A stretch of DNA of 64,000 nucleotides from P52-10 sp041397365 (GCA_041397365.1 JAWKWT010000001.1:527063-591062); one strand, 5' to 3'. Shown: positions 52,448-61,956, counted from the stretch's first letter. Made by a program: numbers and translations. The notes: generated by a model not told the origin, from the letters alone.

Positions 52448-55400
52448 ATGAGCCAGCTTCTGGATCGCCTGAATTTTCTGACCTCGCTGCGCAAGGACAC
52501 GTTCGCCGGCGGGCATGGCCAGACGACGATCGAGAGCCGCGACTGGGAAGACGCCTATCGCCGCCGCTGGCAGCACGACAAGATCGTGCGCTCGACCCAT
52601 GGCGTGAACTGCACCGGCTCCTGCTCGTGGAAGATCTACGTCAAGTCCGGCATCGTTACCTGGGAGACGCAGCAGACCGACTATCCGCGCACGCGGCCGG
52701 ATCTGCCCAATCACGAACCGCGTGGCTGCGCGCGCGGCGCGTCCTATAGCTGGTATCTCTACAGCGCCAACCGGGTGAAGACGCCGCTGGTGCGCGGCCG
52801 GCTGATGCGGCTGTGGCGCGAAAAGCGCAAGAGCATGTCTCCGATCGAGGCGTGGACGGCAATCCAGAACGATCCGAAGGCGCGCGAGAGCTACACCCGC
52901 ATCCGCGGCAAGGGCGGCTTCGTGCGCGCAAGCTGGGACGAGGCGACCGAGATCGCCGCCGCAGCCAACGCCTACACCGCGAAAAAATACGGCCCCGACC
53001 GTGTGTTCGGCTTCTCACCGATCCCGGCGATGTCGATGGTGTCGTATGCGGCCGGCAGCCGCTATCTGTCGCTGCTCGGCGGCACCTGCATGTCGTTCTA
53101 CGACTGGTATTGCGACCTGCCGCCGGCCAGTCCGCAGACCTGGGGCGAGCAGACCGACGTGCCGGAATCGGCCGACTGGTACAATGCCGGTTATCTGCTG
53201 CTGTGGGGCTCGAACGTGCCGCAGACGCGCACGCCCGACGCCCATTTCTACACCGAGGTGCGCTACAAGGGCACCAAGAGCGCGGTCATCTGCCCGGACT
53301 ACTCCGAGGCCGCGAAATTCTCCGACATCTGGCTGAACGCCAAGCAGGGCACCGACGCTGCTCTCGGCATGGCGTTCGGTCATGTCATCCTGCGCGAATT
53401 CCATCTCGACCGGCAGGTGCCGTATTTCACCGACTACTGCCGCAAATATTCCGACATGCCGATGCTGGTGCGTCTCGACCGGCAGGGCGACCGGCTGGTC
53501 GCCGGCCGGCAGTTGCGCGCGGCCGACTTCGCGCAGGCGCTCGGCGAGCAGAACAATCCCGAATGGAAGACGGTCGGGCTCGATGAGATTTCCGGCAAGG
53601 TCGTCGTGCCGAACGGCTCGATCGGCTTCCGCTGGGGCGAGTCCGGCAAGTGGAATCTCGAGGAGCAGGCCGGCCGCGACGACATTCGCCTGAAACTCAG
53701 CCTGATCGACAAGGCCGATCATGACGAGGTGAAGGGCGTCGATTTCCCCTATTTCGGCGGCGCGGCGACCAACGGCTTCGCCGTCGATGATCGCGGCGAA
53801 ATTCTCACCCGCAACGTGCCGGTGAAGCGGATCAAGCTCGCGAACGGCGAGGAGGCACTGGTCGCCACGGTCTTCGACCTGCTGTGTGCAAACTACAGCC
53901 TCGATCGCGGGCTCGGCGGCGAGCATGTCGCGCGCGACTATGACGCCGACGTGCCGTTCACGCCGGCCTGGGCGGAGCGCATCACCGGCGTTCGCCGCGA
54001 CAAGATCGTCCAGGTGGCGCGCGAATTCGCCGACAACGCTGAGAAGACCAACGGACGCTCCATGGTCATCATCGGCGCTGCGATGAACCACTGGTTCCAC
54101 ATGGACATGAACTACCGCGCCGTCATCAACATGCTGGTGATGTGCGGCTGCGTCGGCCAGTCGGGCGGCGGCTGGTCGCATTATGTCGGGCAGGAGAAGC
54201 TGCGGCCGCAGACCGGCTGGACCGCACTCGCCTTCGCGCTCGATTGGGCGCGCCCGCCGCGCCACATGAACTCCACCTCGGCCTGGTACGCCCACACCGA
54301 CCAGTGGCGCTACGAGACAGTGCATACGCAGGAGATTCTCTCCCCGACCGCGCCGGCGGGCGACTGGACCAAACTCAGCCTGATCGACTTCAACATCCGC
54401 GCCGAGCGCATGGGCTGGCTGCCGTCCGCGCCGCAGTTGAAAACCAATCCGCTCGAGGTCGGCCGCGCGGCGAAGGAGGCCGGCGTCGAGGCCGCGCCCT
54501 ATGTGGCGCAGCGATTGAAGTCGGGCGCGTTGCAGATGTCGTGCGAGGACCCGGACGCGCCGGAGAACTGGCCGCGCAATCTGTTCGTGTGGCGCTCGAA
54601 CCTGCTCGGCTCCTCCGGCAAGGGACATGAGTATTTTCTCAAGCACCTGCTCGGCACCGATCACGGCGTGCAGGGCAAGGACCTTGGCGCGGAAGGCAAG
54701 GCGAAGCCCACCGAGGCCGTCTGGCACGAGCACGCGCCGGAAGGAAAACTCGATCTGCTGGTGACGATCGACTTCCGCATGTCGACGACGGCGGTCTATG
54801 CCGACATCGTTTTGCCGACGGCGAGCTGGTACGAAAAGGACGACATGAACACGTCCGACATGCACCCGTTCATTCATCCGTTGCAGGCGGCCGTGGACCC
54901 TGCCTACGAGTCGAAGACGGACTGGGAAATCTTCAAGGCGATCGCGAAAAAATTCTCCGAGATCGTTCCAGGCTATCTCGGCGTCGAGACCGACGTGGTG
55001 CAACTGCCGCTCCAGCACGACAGTCCCGGCGAGATCGCGCAGGACGTCGTGCGCGACTGGAAGCGCGGCGAATGCGACCTGATCCCCGGCCGCACCGCGC
55101 CGGCCTATATCGCCGTCGAGCGCGACTATCCGAATCTCTACAAGCGCTTCGCCGCGATCGGCCCGCTGATGGAGAAGGCCGGCAATAGCGGCAAGGGCAT
55201 CGCCTGGGATACCAAGGTCGAGGTGCATCATCTGAAGGCGCTGAACGGCACCGTCACCGACGAAGGCGCGACCAAGGGCATGGCCCGTCTCGATACCGCC
55301 ATCGACGCGGCCGAGATGATTTTGATGCTCGCGCCCGAGACCAATGGCGAGGTGGCGGTGAAGGCGTGGCAGGCGCTCGGCAAGATCACCGGCCGCGACC

Positions 55401-56197
55401 ACAAGCATCTCGCCGAAGTGAAGGAAGACGAGAAAATCCGCTTCCGCGACATCGCAGCCCAGCCGCGCAAGATCATCTCCTCGCCGACATGGTCAGGCAT
55501 CGAGAGCGAGGAGGTCTGCTACAATGCCGGCTGGACCAACGTCCACGAGTTGATCCCGTGGCGCACGGTGTCGGGCCGCCAGCAGCTCTATCAGGACCAC
55601 GAATGGATGCGGGCCTTCGGCGAAGGCTTCGTCACCTGGCGTCCGCCGGTGGACCTGAAGACGGTCGGCGAGGCGGCGACGCGATCGCTCGGTCCGAACG
55701 AGCCGCATGTGGTGCTGAACTTCCTCACCCCGCATCAGAAATGGGGCATCCACTCCACCTACACCGACAATCTGTTGATGCTGACGCTCAATCGCGGCGG
55801 CCCGGTGGTGTGGATCTCGGAGGTCGACGCCCGCAAGGCGGGGTTGGTCGATAACGACTGGGTCGAGGTCTTCAATTCAAACGGCGCGATCACCGCCCGC
55901 GCGGTGGTGAGCCAGCGCATGAAGGAAGGCTCGATGTTCATGTATCACGCGCAGGAGAAGATCGTGAACACGCCCGGCAGCCAGCTCACCGGCAAGCGCG
56001 GCGGCATCCACAACTCGGTCACCCGCATCGTGCTGAAGCCGACGCATATGATCGGCGGCTACGCGCAGCTCGCTTACGGCTTCAACTATTACGGCACGGT
56101 CGGCTCCAACCGCGACGAGTTCGTGATCGTGCGCAAACTGACCAAGGTCGACTGGCTCGACCAGCCCGCAACGCAGACGGTGGAGGCCGCGGAATGA
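52448..56197 (+). CDS. narG: Respiratory nitrate reductase alpha subunit
   Basis: A 1249-residue catalytic subunit holding Mo-bis-MGD. The FS0 4Fe-4S ligands are His51, Cys55, Cys59 and Cys94 (STHGVNCTGSCSW and EPRGCARGAS), with the His in first place typical of NarG. The molybdenum Asp sits in YCDLPPASPQTWGEQTDVPE near residue 222. No twin-arginine signal, so it is a membrane-bound, cytoplasm-facing NarG and not NapA. Reduces nitrate to nitrite with electrons from quinol through NarI and NarH. Preceded by AGGAAACCGCC. Overlaps narH by four bases. Confidence 0.97.
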   Translation: MSQLLDRLNFLTSLRKDTFAGGHGQTTIESRDWEDAYRRRWQHDKIVRSTHGVNCTGSCSWKIYVKSGIVTWETQQTDYPRTRPDLPNHEPRGCARGASYSWYLYSANRVKTPLVRGRLMRLWREKRKSMSPIEAWTAIQNDPKARESYTRIRGKGGFVRASWDEATEIAAAANAYTAKKYGPDRVFGFSPIPAMSMVSYAAGSRYLSLLGGTCMSFYDWYCDLPPASPQTWGEQTDVPESADWYNAGYLLLWGSNVPQTRTPDAHFYTEVRYKGTKSAVICPDYSEAAKFSDIWLNAKQGTDAALGMAFGHVILREFHLDRQVPYFTDYCRKYSDMPMLVRLDRQGDRLVAGRQLRAADFAQALGEQNNPEWKTVGLDEISGKVVVPNGSIGFRWGESGKWNLEEQAGRDDIRLKLSLIDKADHDEVKGVDFPYFGGAATNGFAVDDRGEILTRNVPVKRIKLANGEEALVATVFDLLCANYSLDRGLGGEHVARDYDADVPFTPAWAERITGVRRDKIVQVAREFADNAEKTNGRSMVIIGAAMNHWFHMDMNYRAVINMLVMCGCVGQSGGGWSHYVGQEKLRPQTGWTALAFALDWARPPRHMNSTSAWYAHTDQWRYETVHTQEILSPTAPAGDWTKLSLIDFNIRAERMGWLPSAPQLKTNPLEVGRAAKEAGVEAAPYVAQRLKSGALQMSCEDPDAPENWPRNLFVWRSNLLGSSGKGHEYFLKHLLGTDHGVQGKDLGAEGKAKPTEAVWHEHAPEGKLDLLVTIDFRMSTTAVYADIVLPTASWYEKDDMNTSDMHPFIHPLQAAVDPAYESKTDWEIFKAIAKKFSEIVPGYLGVETDVVQLPLQHDSPGEIAQDVVRDWKRGECDLIPGRTAPAYIAVERDYPNLYKRFAAIGPLMEKAGNSGKGIAWDTKVEVHHLKALNGTVTDEGATKGMARLDTAIDAAEMILMLAPETNGEVAVKAWQALGKITGRDHKHLAEVKEDEKIRFRDIAAQPRKIISSPTWSGIESEEVCYNAGWTNVHELIPWRTVSGRQQLYQDHEWMRAFGEGFVTWRPPVDLKTVGEAATRSLGPNEPHVVLNFLTPHQKWGIHSTYTDNLLMLTLNRGGPVVWISEVDARKAGLVDNDWVEVFNSNGAITARAVVSQRMKEGSMFMYHAQEKIVNTPGSQLTGKRGGIHNSVTRIVLKPTHMIGGYAQLAYGFNYYGTVGSNRDEFVIVRKLTKVDWLDQPATQTVEAAE

Positions 56198-57714
56198 AGG
56201 TACGTGCCCAGATCGGAATGGTGCTGAACCTCGATAAATGCATCGGCTGTCACACCTGCTCCGTCACCTGCAAGAACGTCTGGACCAGCCGTGAAGGCGT
56301 CGAATACGCCTGGTTCAACAATGTCGAGACCAAGCCCGGCATCGGCTATCCGAAGGATTGGGAAAACCAGAAGCGCTGGAACGGCGGCTGGACCCGCACG
56401 CGCTCGGGCGCATTGCAGCCGAAGCAGGGCGGCAAGTGGCGTATCCTCGCGAATATCTTCGCCAATCCCGACCTGCCGGAGATCGACGATTTCTACGAGC
56501 CGTTCGACTTCGACTACGACCATCTGAAATCCGCGCCGGAGATGCAGGCGTTCCCGACCGCGCGCCCGCGCTCGAAGATTTCCGGCGAGCGCATGGAGAA
56601 GATCGAGTGGGGTCCGAACTGGGAGGAAATTCTTGGCGGCGAATTCGCCAAGCGCTCGAAGGACTACAATTTCGAGGGCATCCAGAAGGAAATCTACGGC
56701 CAGTACGAAAACACCTTCATGATGTACCTGCCGAGGCTGTGCGAGCACTGCCTCAACCCGAGCTGCGTCGCCTCCTGTCCCTCGGGCGCGATCTACAAGC
56801 GCGAGGACGACGGCGTCGTGCTGATCGATCAGGAGAAGTGCCGCGGCTGGCGCATGTGCGTGTCCGGCTGCCCGTACAAGAAGATCTATTACAACTGGTC
56901 GACCGGCAAATCCGAGAAATGCACGCTGTGCTATCCGCGGCTGGAGAGCGGCCAGCCGACGGTGTGCTCGGAAACCTGCGTCGGGCGCATCCGCTATCTC
57001 GGCGTGATGCTCTATGACGCCGACCGCATCGCCGACGCCGCCAGCGTCGCGAACGAGAAGGACCTCTATGACGCCCAGCTCGGCGTCTTCCTCGATCCGA
57101 ACGATCCCGACGTGATCGCCGCCGCGCGCGCGGAGGGCATTCCGGAAGACTGGATCAAGGGCGCGCGAAATTCGCCGATCTGGAAGATGGCGATGGAATG
57201 GAAGATCGCCTTCCCGCTGCATCCCGAATACCGCACGCTGCCGATGGTCTGGTATGTGCCGCCGCTGTCGCCGATCCAGAACGCGGCGGAGGCCGGCAAG
57301 ATCGCGGCGCAGGACAACATGCCGGACGTGCGCAGTTTGCGCATTCCGGTGCGCTACCTCGCCAACATGCTCACCGCCGGCGACGAAGCGCCGATCGCCG
57401 TCGCGCTGGAGCGGATGCTGGCGATGCGCGCCTACATGCGTTCGAAGACGGTGGACGGCGTCGTCAATCTCGGCGTCGCCAAGCGCGTCGGCCTCGTGCC
57501 GCAGCAGATCGACGAGATGTACCAGCTTCTCGCCATCGCCAATTACGAGGACCGCTTCGTCATTCCGACCACGCATCGCGAACTGGTCGAGGATGCCTAC
57601 GACCTCAGAGGCGGCTGCGGCTTCACCGACGGCAATGGCTGCTCCGGCGGACATTCCGGCCAGTCGCTGTTCGGGGGCAAGAAATTCCGCAGCCCGCAAG
57701 AATTTATCGCATGA
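56194..57714 (+). CDS. narH: Respiratory nitrate reductase beta subunit
   Basis: A 506-residue four-cluster iron-sulfur protein passing electrons from NarI to NarG. Cys16, 19, 22, 26 (CIGCHTCSVTCKN) start the first set; CEHCLNPSCVASCPSGAIYK and CRGWRMCVSGCPYKKIYYNW supply the next, the Trp in CRGWRMC marking the 3Fe-4S site; KCTLCYPRLESGQPTVCSET completes them. ATG overlaps narG TGA. Confidence 0.97.
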   Translation: MKVRAQIGMVLNLDKCIGCHTCSVTCKNVWTSREGVEYAWFNNVETKPGIGYPKDWENQKRWNGGWTRTRSGALQPKQGGKWRILANIFANPDLPEIDDFYEPFDFDYDHLKSAPEMQAFPTARPRSKISGERMEKIEWGPNWEEILGGEFAKRSKDYNFEGIQKEIYGQYENTFMMYLPRLCEHCLNPSCVASCPSGAIYKREDDGVVLIDQEKCRGWRMCVSGCPYKKIYYNWSTGKSEKCTLCYPRLESGQPTVCSETCVGRIRYLGVMLYDADRIADAASVANEKDLYDAQLGVFLDPNDPDVIAAARAEGIPEDWIKGARNSPIWKMAMEWKIAFPLHPEYRTLPMVWYVPPLSPIQNAAEAGKIAAQDNMPDVRSLRIPVRYLANMLTAGDEAPIAVALERMLAMRAYMRSKTVDGVVNLGVAKRVGLVPQQIDEMYQLLAIANYEDRFVIPTTHRELVEDAYDLRGGCGFTDGNGCSGGHSGQSLFGGKKFRSPQEFIA

Positions 57715-57728
57715 AGGGAGTTCATCGC

Positions 57729-58424
57729 ATGAAGACCTTCAAGGCGCTGTCGGCGTTGCTCTCCTATCCGAGCGGCGATCTTCAGGCGGCGGTCCCCGCG
57801 ATCCGCGAGGTGCTCGGCGAGGGCCTGCTGCCGCAAGCGGCCGTCGCCTCGCTCGCACCGCTGCTGGCTTCGCTGGAACAGGATGACCTCTACGATCTGC
57901 AAGAGCGTTACGTGCTGCTGTTCGATCGCTCGCGCACGCTGTCGCTGAACCTGTTCGAGCACATCCATGGCGAGAGCCGCGATCGCGGCGGCGCGATGGT
58001 CGACCTGCTCGAGACCTATCGCGCCGGCGGCTTCGATCTCGCAGGAACGGAACTGCCCGACCATCTGCCGGTGCTGCTGGAGTTCCTGTCCACGCGGCCT
58101 GTCGGGGAAGCCCGCGAGATTCTCGCCGATGCCGGCCACATTCTGGTCGCGCTGGCGGAACGGCTGTCGCGGCGCGAGGCATCCTACGCGGCGGTGCTGG
58201 AGGCGTTGGTGGCGCTTGCCTCGGCCGATCCGAAGACCGACGAAGCGCAGGCGCTGCTGTCTCAAACGGACGACAACCCGGAAGACCTCGCCGCCCTCGA
58301 CGCGGTGTGGGAGGAGGCGCAGGTCACCTTCGCGCCGAACCCGAATGCGGGCTGTCCCGTCAGCCGCGACATCCTCGCGCGGATGGACCTGTCGCCCGCG
58401 CGCCCCGCGCCCCGCATGCAGTGA
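57729..58424 (+). CDS. narJ: Nitrate reductase assembly chaperone NarJ
   Basis: A 231-residue TorD-family chaperone that keeps NarGH soluble for insertion of molybdenum cofactor and attachment to NarI. LLSYPSGDLQAAVPAIREVL at the start, then YVLLFDRSRTLSLNLFEHIH with GESRDRGGAMVDLLETYR and DHLPVLLEFLS are NarJ signatures. I use the ATG at 57729, which has GGGAG eight bases earlier; an ATG at 57711 overlaps the narH stop. Confidence 0.95.
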   Translation: MKTFKALSALLSYPSGDLQAAVPAIREVLGEGLLPQAAVASLAPLLASLEQDDLYDLQERYVLLFDRSRTLSLNLFEHIHGESRDRGGAMVDLLETYRAGGFDLAGTELPDHLPVLLEFLSTRPVGEAREILADAGHILVALAERLSRREASYAAVLEALVALASADPKTDEAQALLSQTDDNPEDLAALDAVWEEAQVTFAPNPNAGCPVSRDILARMDLSPARPAPRMQ

Positions 58425-58437
58425 AGGAGAGGCGACG

Positions 58438-59175
58438 ATGAACAACTTCCTCTTCGGCATCTATCCCTACATCGCAATCACGGTGATGGTGATGGCCAGC
58501 ATCATCCGCTACGACCGCGATCCCTTCACCTGGAAATCGAAGTCGAGCCAGTTGTTGCGCAAACGCCAGTTCGTCGCCGGCTCGGTGCTGTTCCATGTCG
58601 GCGTGCTGATGATCTTCGGCGGCCATCTGGTCGGGCTGCTGACGCCGATCCAGATTTTCGATGTCATGGGCATCAGCCATGGCGCGAAGCAGATTCTCGC
58701 CGTCGCCCTCGGTGGCGTCGCCGGGATCATGGCGCTCGTCGGCGGGCTTTTGTTGTTGCACCGGCGGCTGTTCGATCCGCGCATCCGCGCCAACTCCACT
58801 TTTGCCGATACCGGCATCATGGTGCTGCTGATGGCGCAATTGCTGCTCGGTCTCGCCACCATCATCGTGTCGCTTGGGCACCTCGACGGGCACGAGATGG
58901 TGAAGTTCATGAACTGGGCGCAGGGCATCATCTATCTGCGCGGTGGAGCTGCGGAGCACATCGCCGACGTCCACTGGCTGTTCAAGGCGCACATCCTGCT
59001 CGGCCTGACGATCTTCCTGCTGTTCCCGTTCAGCCGGCTGGTCCACATCTTCTCCGCGCCGGTGCGCTATCTGTGGCGGCCGGGCTATCAGATCGTGCGC
59101 TCGCGGCGCGGAGCGAAGCCCGCGCGCACTGGTCTCGCGCCGCTGTCGGGCCCGCGCATGGAGCCAGGCGAATGA
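58438..59175 (+). CDS. narI: Respiratory nitrate reductase gamma subunit (cytochrome b)
   Basis: A 245-residue, five-helix diheme cytochrome b that oxidises quinol at the periplasmic side. Heme ligands: FHVGVLMIFGGHLVGLL (two His, near residues 53 and 63) and HWLFKAHILLGLTIFLLFPF (His near 186) with RLVHIFSAPVRYLWRPGYQ (His near 204). AAGGAGAGGCGACG precedes the ATG. Overlaps the parvulin gene by four bases. Confidence 0.96.
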   Translation: MNNFLFGIYPYIAITVMVMASIIRYDRDPFTWKSKSSQLLRKRQFVAGSVLFHVGVLMIFGGHLVGLLTPIQIFDVMGISHGAKQILAVALGGVAGIMALVGGLLLLHRRLFDPRIRANSTFADTGIMVLLMAQLLLGLATIIVSLGHLDGHEMVKFMNWAQGIIYLRGGAAEHIADVHWLFKAHILLGLTIFLLFPFSRLVHIFSAPVRYLWRPGYQIVRSRRGAKPARTGLAPLSGPRMEPGE

Positions 59176-60008
59176 GAGTCATCGATCTCACCCGCGCGCC
59201 GATCCCCGTCACCGTCAACGGTGTCGTCATTGCGCCCGAACTGATCGCCGCCGAGGCGCAGAACCATCCCGCGCCGAAAGGCAAACCGGGCTGGGCCTGG
59301 CAGGCAGCGGCGCGGGCGCTCGTGCTGCGCGAAGTCCTGTTGCAGGAGGCGCGGGCGCAGGCGATCGCGCCGTCGCCGATCGAGCTTGCCGAGGGGCAAT
59401 GGGAGACCGAGGACGAAGCGTCGATCCGCCAGCTTCTCGAAAGCGCCATCGCGCCGACGACAATCGACGAGGCGCGGCTGCGCGCGGTCTATGACAACGC
59501 GCCGGACCGCTTTCGCGGACCGTCGCTGTTCGAGGCCGCGCATATCCTGTTTCCCGCAGCGCCGAACGATACGGACGCCCGCGCGGCCGCGCGCGCGCAG
59601 GCCGAAAGCGTGCTCACGGAGTTGCGCCGCGAGCCCCGCCGCTTCGCAGCGTTGGCAGCCGAGCACAGCGCCTGCTCCTCGCGCGCCAATGGCGGCGTGC
59701 TCGGTCAGCTCGCGTCCGGCGACACGGTGCCGGAATTCGAGGCGGCGTTGTGCGAGATGGCGGACGGAAGCATCTGCGATGCGCCGGTGGAAAGCCGTTA
59801 CGGTGTCCATCTGATCCGGCTCGATGCGCGGGCGCGCGGCGAGGTGCTGCCCTTCGCCGCGGTGCTGCCGCATCTGCGCCAGGCGCAGGAAAAGGCGGAC
59901 TGGGTGCGCGGCAGCCGCGCCTATGTCGAAGCGCTGGCGGCACGCGCCAAGATCACCGGCATCGATCTCAGCGAGACGCCCCGAGCGGAGGTGAGACAAT
60001 CGGCATGA
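59172..60008 (+). CDS. Parvulin-type peptidyl-prolyl isomerase (NifM/SurA-like)
   Basis: A 278-residue protein. The parvulin domain (residues about 115-215) has SLFEAAHILFPAAPNDTDAR, AALAAEHSACSSRANGGVLG and SRYGVHLIRLDARARG, the last two being the conserved Phe/Met-like and His blocks. N-terminal half is helical, as in NifM. In nar operons such a protein is known next to narI and may fold NarGHI. Coupled on both sides by ATGA overlaps, to narI and moeA. Confidence 0.9.
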   Translation: MRVIDLTRAPIPVTVNGVVIAPELIAAEAQNHPAPKGKPGWAWQAAARALVLREVLLQEARAQAIAPSPIELAEGQWETEDEASIRQLLESAIAPTTIDEARLRAVYDNAPDRFRGPSLFEAAHILFPAAPNDTDARAAARAQAESVLTELRREPRRFAALAAEHSACSSRANGGVLGQLASGDTVPEFEAALCEMADGSICDAPVESRYGVHLIRLDARARGEVLPFAAVLPHLRQAQEKADWVRGSRAYVEALAARAKITGIDLSETPRAEVRQSA

Positions 60009-61291
60009 TCCCCCCGGTCGCCTCGTCCGATTCGTTCCTCTGCGATTGCGGGATCGAGCAGCAAACGGGCCGGCTGGTGTCCGTCGCCGTCGCGCTCAAA
60101 CGCGGATTGGCGCTGGCCGAGCCGGTGGTGGAGACGGAGAGGCTGCCGCTCGACAGAGCGCATAGCCGGGTGCTCGCGCAACCGGTGCGCGCGAGCTGCG
60201 CGCTGCCGATATTCGACAATTCCGCGATGGACGGTTACGCGGTCCGCCTCGACGATTTCGCCGGCAACGGGCCGTGGCGTCTGCCGGTGGCGGGGCGCGT
60301 CGCGGCCGGCGATGCCGGCGCCGCGGAGCTTCCGCCCGGCGCGGCCTTTCGCATTTTCACCGGCGCGCTGGTGCCGCAGGGGTGCGACGCCGTGGTCGCA
60401 CAGGAAAAGGTGCGCATGGAAGGCCGCGCGATCCGGCTGGATCGGCGGCCGCGCTGGGGCGAGAACGTTCGACGCGCCGGCGAGGACCTCGCCGCGGGCA
60501 CCGAGATCATGCCGGCGGGCCGACGCATCGGTCCGCGCGTCGCGACGCTGCTCGCCTCCATCGGCTGCGGCGATGTCACGGTGCGGCGCAGGCTGCGCGT
60601 GGCTTTCTTCTCGACCGGCTCCGAACTGCGCGATGCCGGCGCATCGCTCTCGCCGGGGCAGATCTGGAACGCCAACCGCTCGCTGCTTCAGGGCGCGCTC
60701 GCGTTGCCATGGATCGAGGCGATCGACATCGGCCCCGTTCCCGATCGGCCCGCGCGGTTGCGTGAGGCGCTGGAGCGCGCGGCGCGCGAAGCCGATCTGG
60801 TGGTGAGCACCGGCGGCGTTTCCGTCGGCGACGAGGACCATATGCCGGCGGTGCTGAGCGCCGCGGGCGGCACCGTCCAGGTGATGAAGGTGGCGATGAA
60901 GCCCGGCAAGCCGCTGATGATCGGACGCATCGGCGAGGCCCTCTATCTCGGCCTGCCGGGCAATCCGGTCGCGGCCTTCGTCTGCTGGCATGTGATCGGC
61001 GCGCGCATCGCCGAAGTGTCGGCAGGCATCACCGAAGGCGGTACCCGCCGCATGATCGTACGCGCCGGCTTCGAGCGGGTGCGGCAGCCGGGGCGCTGCG
61101 AGTTTCTCCCCGTGCGGCTCGGCGACTATGACGGCCATGGCGTTCGTACAGTGGCGGTGACGGCGCTCGACGTGTCGCACCGGGTGGCGCTGCTGGCGCA
61201 GGCCGATGGGCTGCTGCTGATCCCGTCCGAAACCGATCGCATCCGGCACGATGATATGCTTGAGTTCATTCCGTTCGGAGACGGGGCATGA
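60005..61291 (+). CDS. moeA: Molybdopterin molybdenumtransferase MoeA
   Basis: A 428-residue enzyme that inserts molybdate into adenylated molybdopterin. Signatures: LPIFDNSAMDGYAVRLDDFA near residue 70, RIFTGALVPQGCDAVVAQEK, STGSELRDAGASLSPGQIWN, and DLVVSTGGVSVGDEDHM. A 25-residue N-terminal extension contains CDCG. A dedicated MoeA within a nar operon supplies cofactor to NarG. ATG overlaps the parvulin stop. Its own stop lies in dispersed palindrome copy 6. Confidence 0.95.
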   Translation: MIPPVASSDSFLCDCGIEQQTGRLVSVAVALKRGLALAEPVVETERLPLDRAHSRVLAQPVRASCALPIFDNSAMDGYAVRLDDFAGNGPWRLPVAGRVAAGDAGAAELPPGAAFRIFTGALVPQGCDAVVAQEKVRMEGRAIRLDRRPRWGENVRRAGEDLAAGTEIMPAGRRIGPRVATLLASIGCGDVTVRRRLRVAFFSTGSELRDAGASLSPGQIWNANRSLLQGALALPWIEAIDIGPVPDRPARLREALERAAREADLVVSTGGVSVGDEDHMPAVLSAAGGTVQVMKVAMKPGKPLMIGRIGEALYLGLPGNPVAAFVCWHVIGARIAEVSAGITEGGTRRMIVRAGFERVRQPGRCEFLPVRLGDYDGHGVRTVAVTALDVSHRVALLAQADGLLLIPSETDRIRHDDMLEFIPFGDGA

Positions 61292-61355
61292 TCTGCGAAA
61301 AGTGGGAACCGGTTTGCGCTGCGCGGCCCTTCGGGTCGGATCAGATCATGCTCAA
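61284..61355. repeat. GATC-type dispersed palindrome, copy 6 (inverted, long form)
   Basis: GGGCATGATC (61284-61293), GGGAACCGGTTTGCGC core, and CAGATCATGCTCAA to 61355. The moeA stop TGA (61289-61291) lies in the left arm. It separates moeA from DUF2478 by 79 bp, so it may weaken transcription into the latter. Confidence 0.8.
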
Positions 61356-61370
61356 GAAGTGGAAAGCACG

Positions 61371-61943
61371 ATGAAGCTCGGCTATGTGAGCGTTCAGGGA
61401 AAGGGCCGGATCGACCTGCTTCTCGCCGACGTGGTCGAGCGGCTGGAAGCGCATGGCGTGGCCTTGGCGGGCACCGTGCAGACCAATATCGAGCGGAGCG
61501 ACCGTCCCCGCTGCGACATGGAACTGCGGCTGTTGCCCGACGGGCCGACGGTGCGCATCAGCGAGGATCGCGGCGGGCAGGCGCGCGGCTGCCGGCTGGA
61601 CGCCGGCGCGCTGGAGCAGTCGGTCGTGTGGGTCGCAGGCGCGCTGGATAAAGCCGAACTGCTGGTGGTCAACAAATTCGGCAAGCAGGAAGCGGAGGGC
61701 AGGGGGCTGGCGACGTCGATCGCCGACGCGCTGGAGCGCGGCCTGCCGGTGCTGGTCGGCGTCAACCGGCTGAACCTGCCGGCCTTCCTCGCCTTCGTCG
61801 ACGGCATGGCGCTGGAGTTGCCGCCCGACCCCGCCCGCGTCGCGGACTGGTGTTTCTCCGTGGTGGCCGGAACAAAGGCCGGGACCTCGCAGCAATCCTA
61901 TACCGGGACGACCGGCCGCGATCCGGCCTCGCCGCGCACATAG
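61371..61943 (+). CDS. DUF2478 family protein (second copy)
   Basis: A 190-residue paralogue of the protein at 43375. It begins LGYVSVQGKGRIDLLLADVV, with QGKGR in the place of Walker A, then GVALAGTVQTNIERSDRP and the shared core LLVVNKFGKQEAEGRGLAT followed by LERGLPVLVGVNRLNLPAFL. Located after moeA at the end of the nar transcription unit, it may serve molybdenum-cofactor supply; unproven. Converges on hemN. Confidence 0.8.
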   Translation: MKLGYVSVQGKGRIDLLLADVVERLEAHGVALAGTVQTNIERSDRPRCDMELRLLPDGPTVRISEDRGGQARGCRLDAGALEQSVVWVAGALDKAELLVVNKFGKQEAEGRGLATSIADALERGLPVLVGVNRLNLPAFLAFVDGMALELPPDPARVADWCFSVVAGTKAGTSQQSYTGTTGRDPASPRT

Positions 61944-61956
61944 CCGTCGCCAGCGA

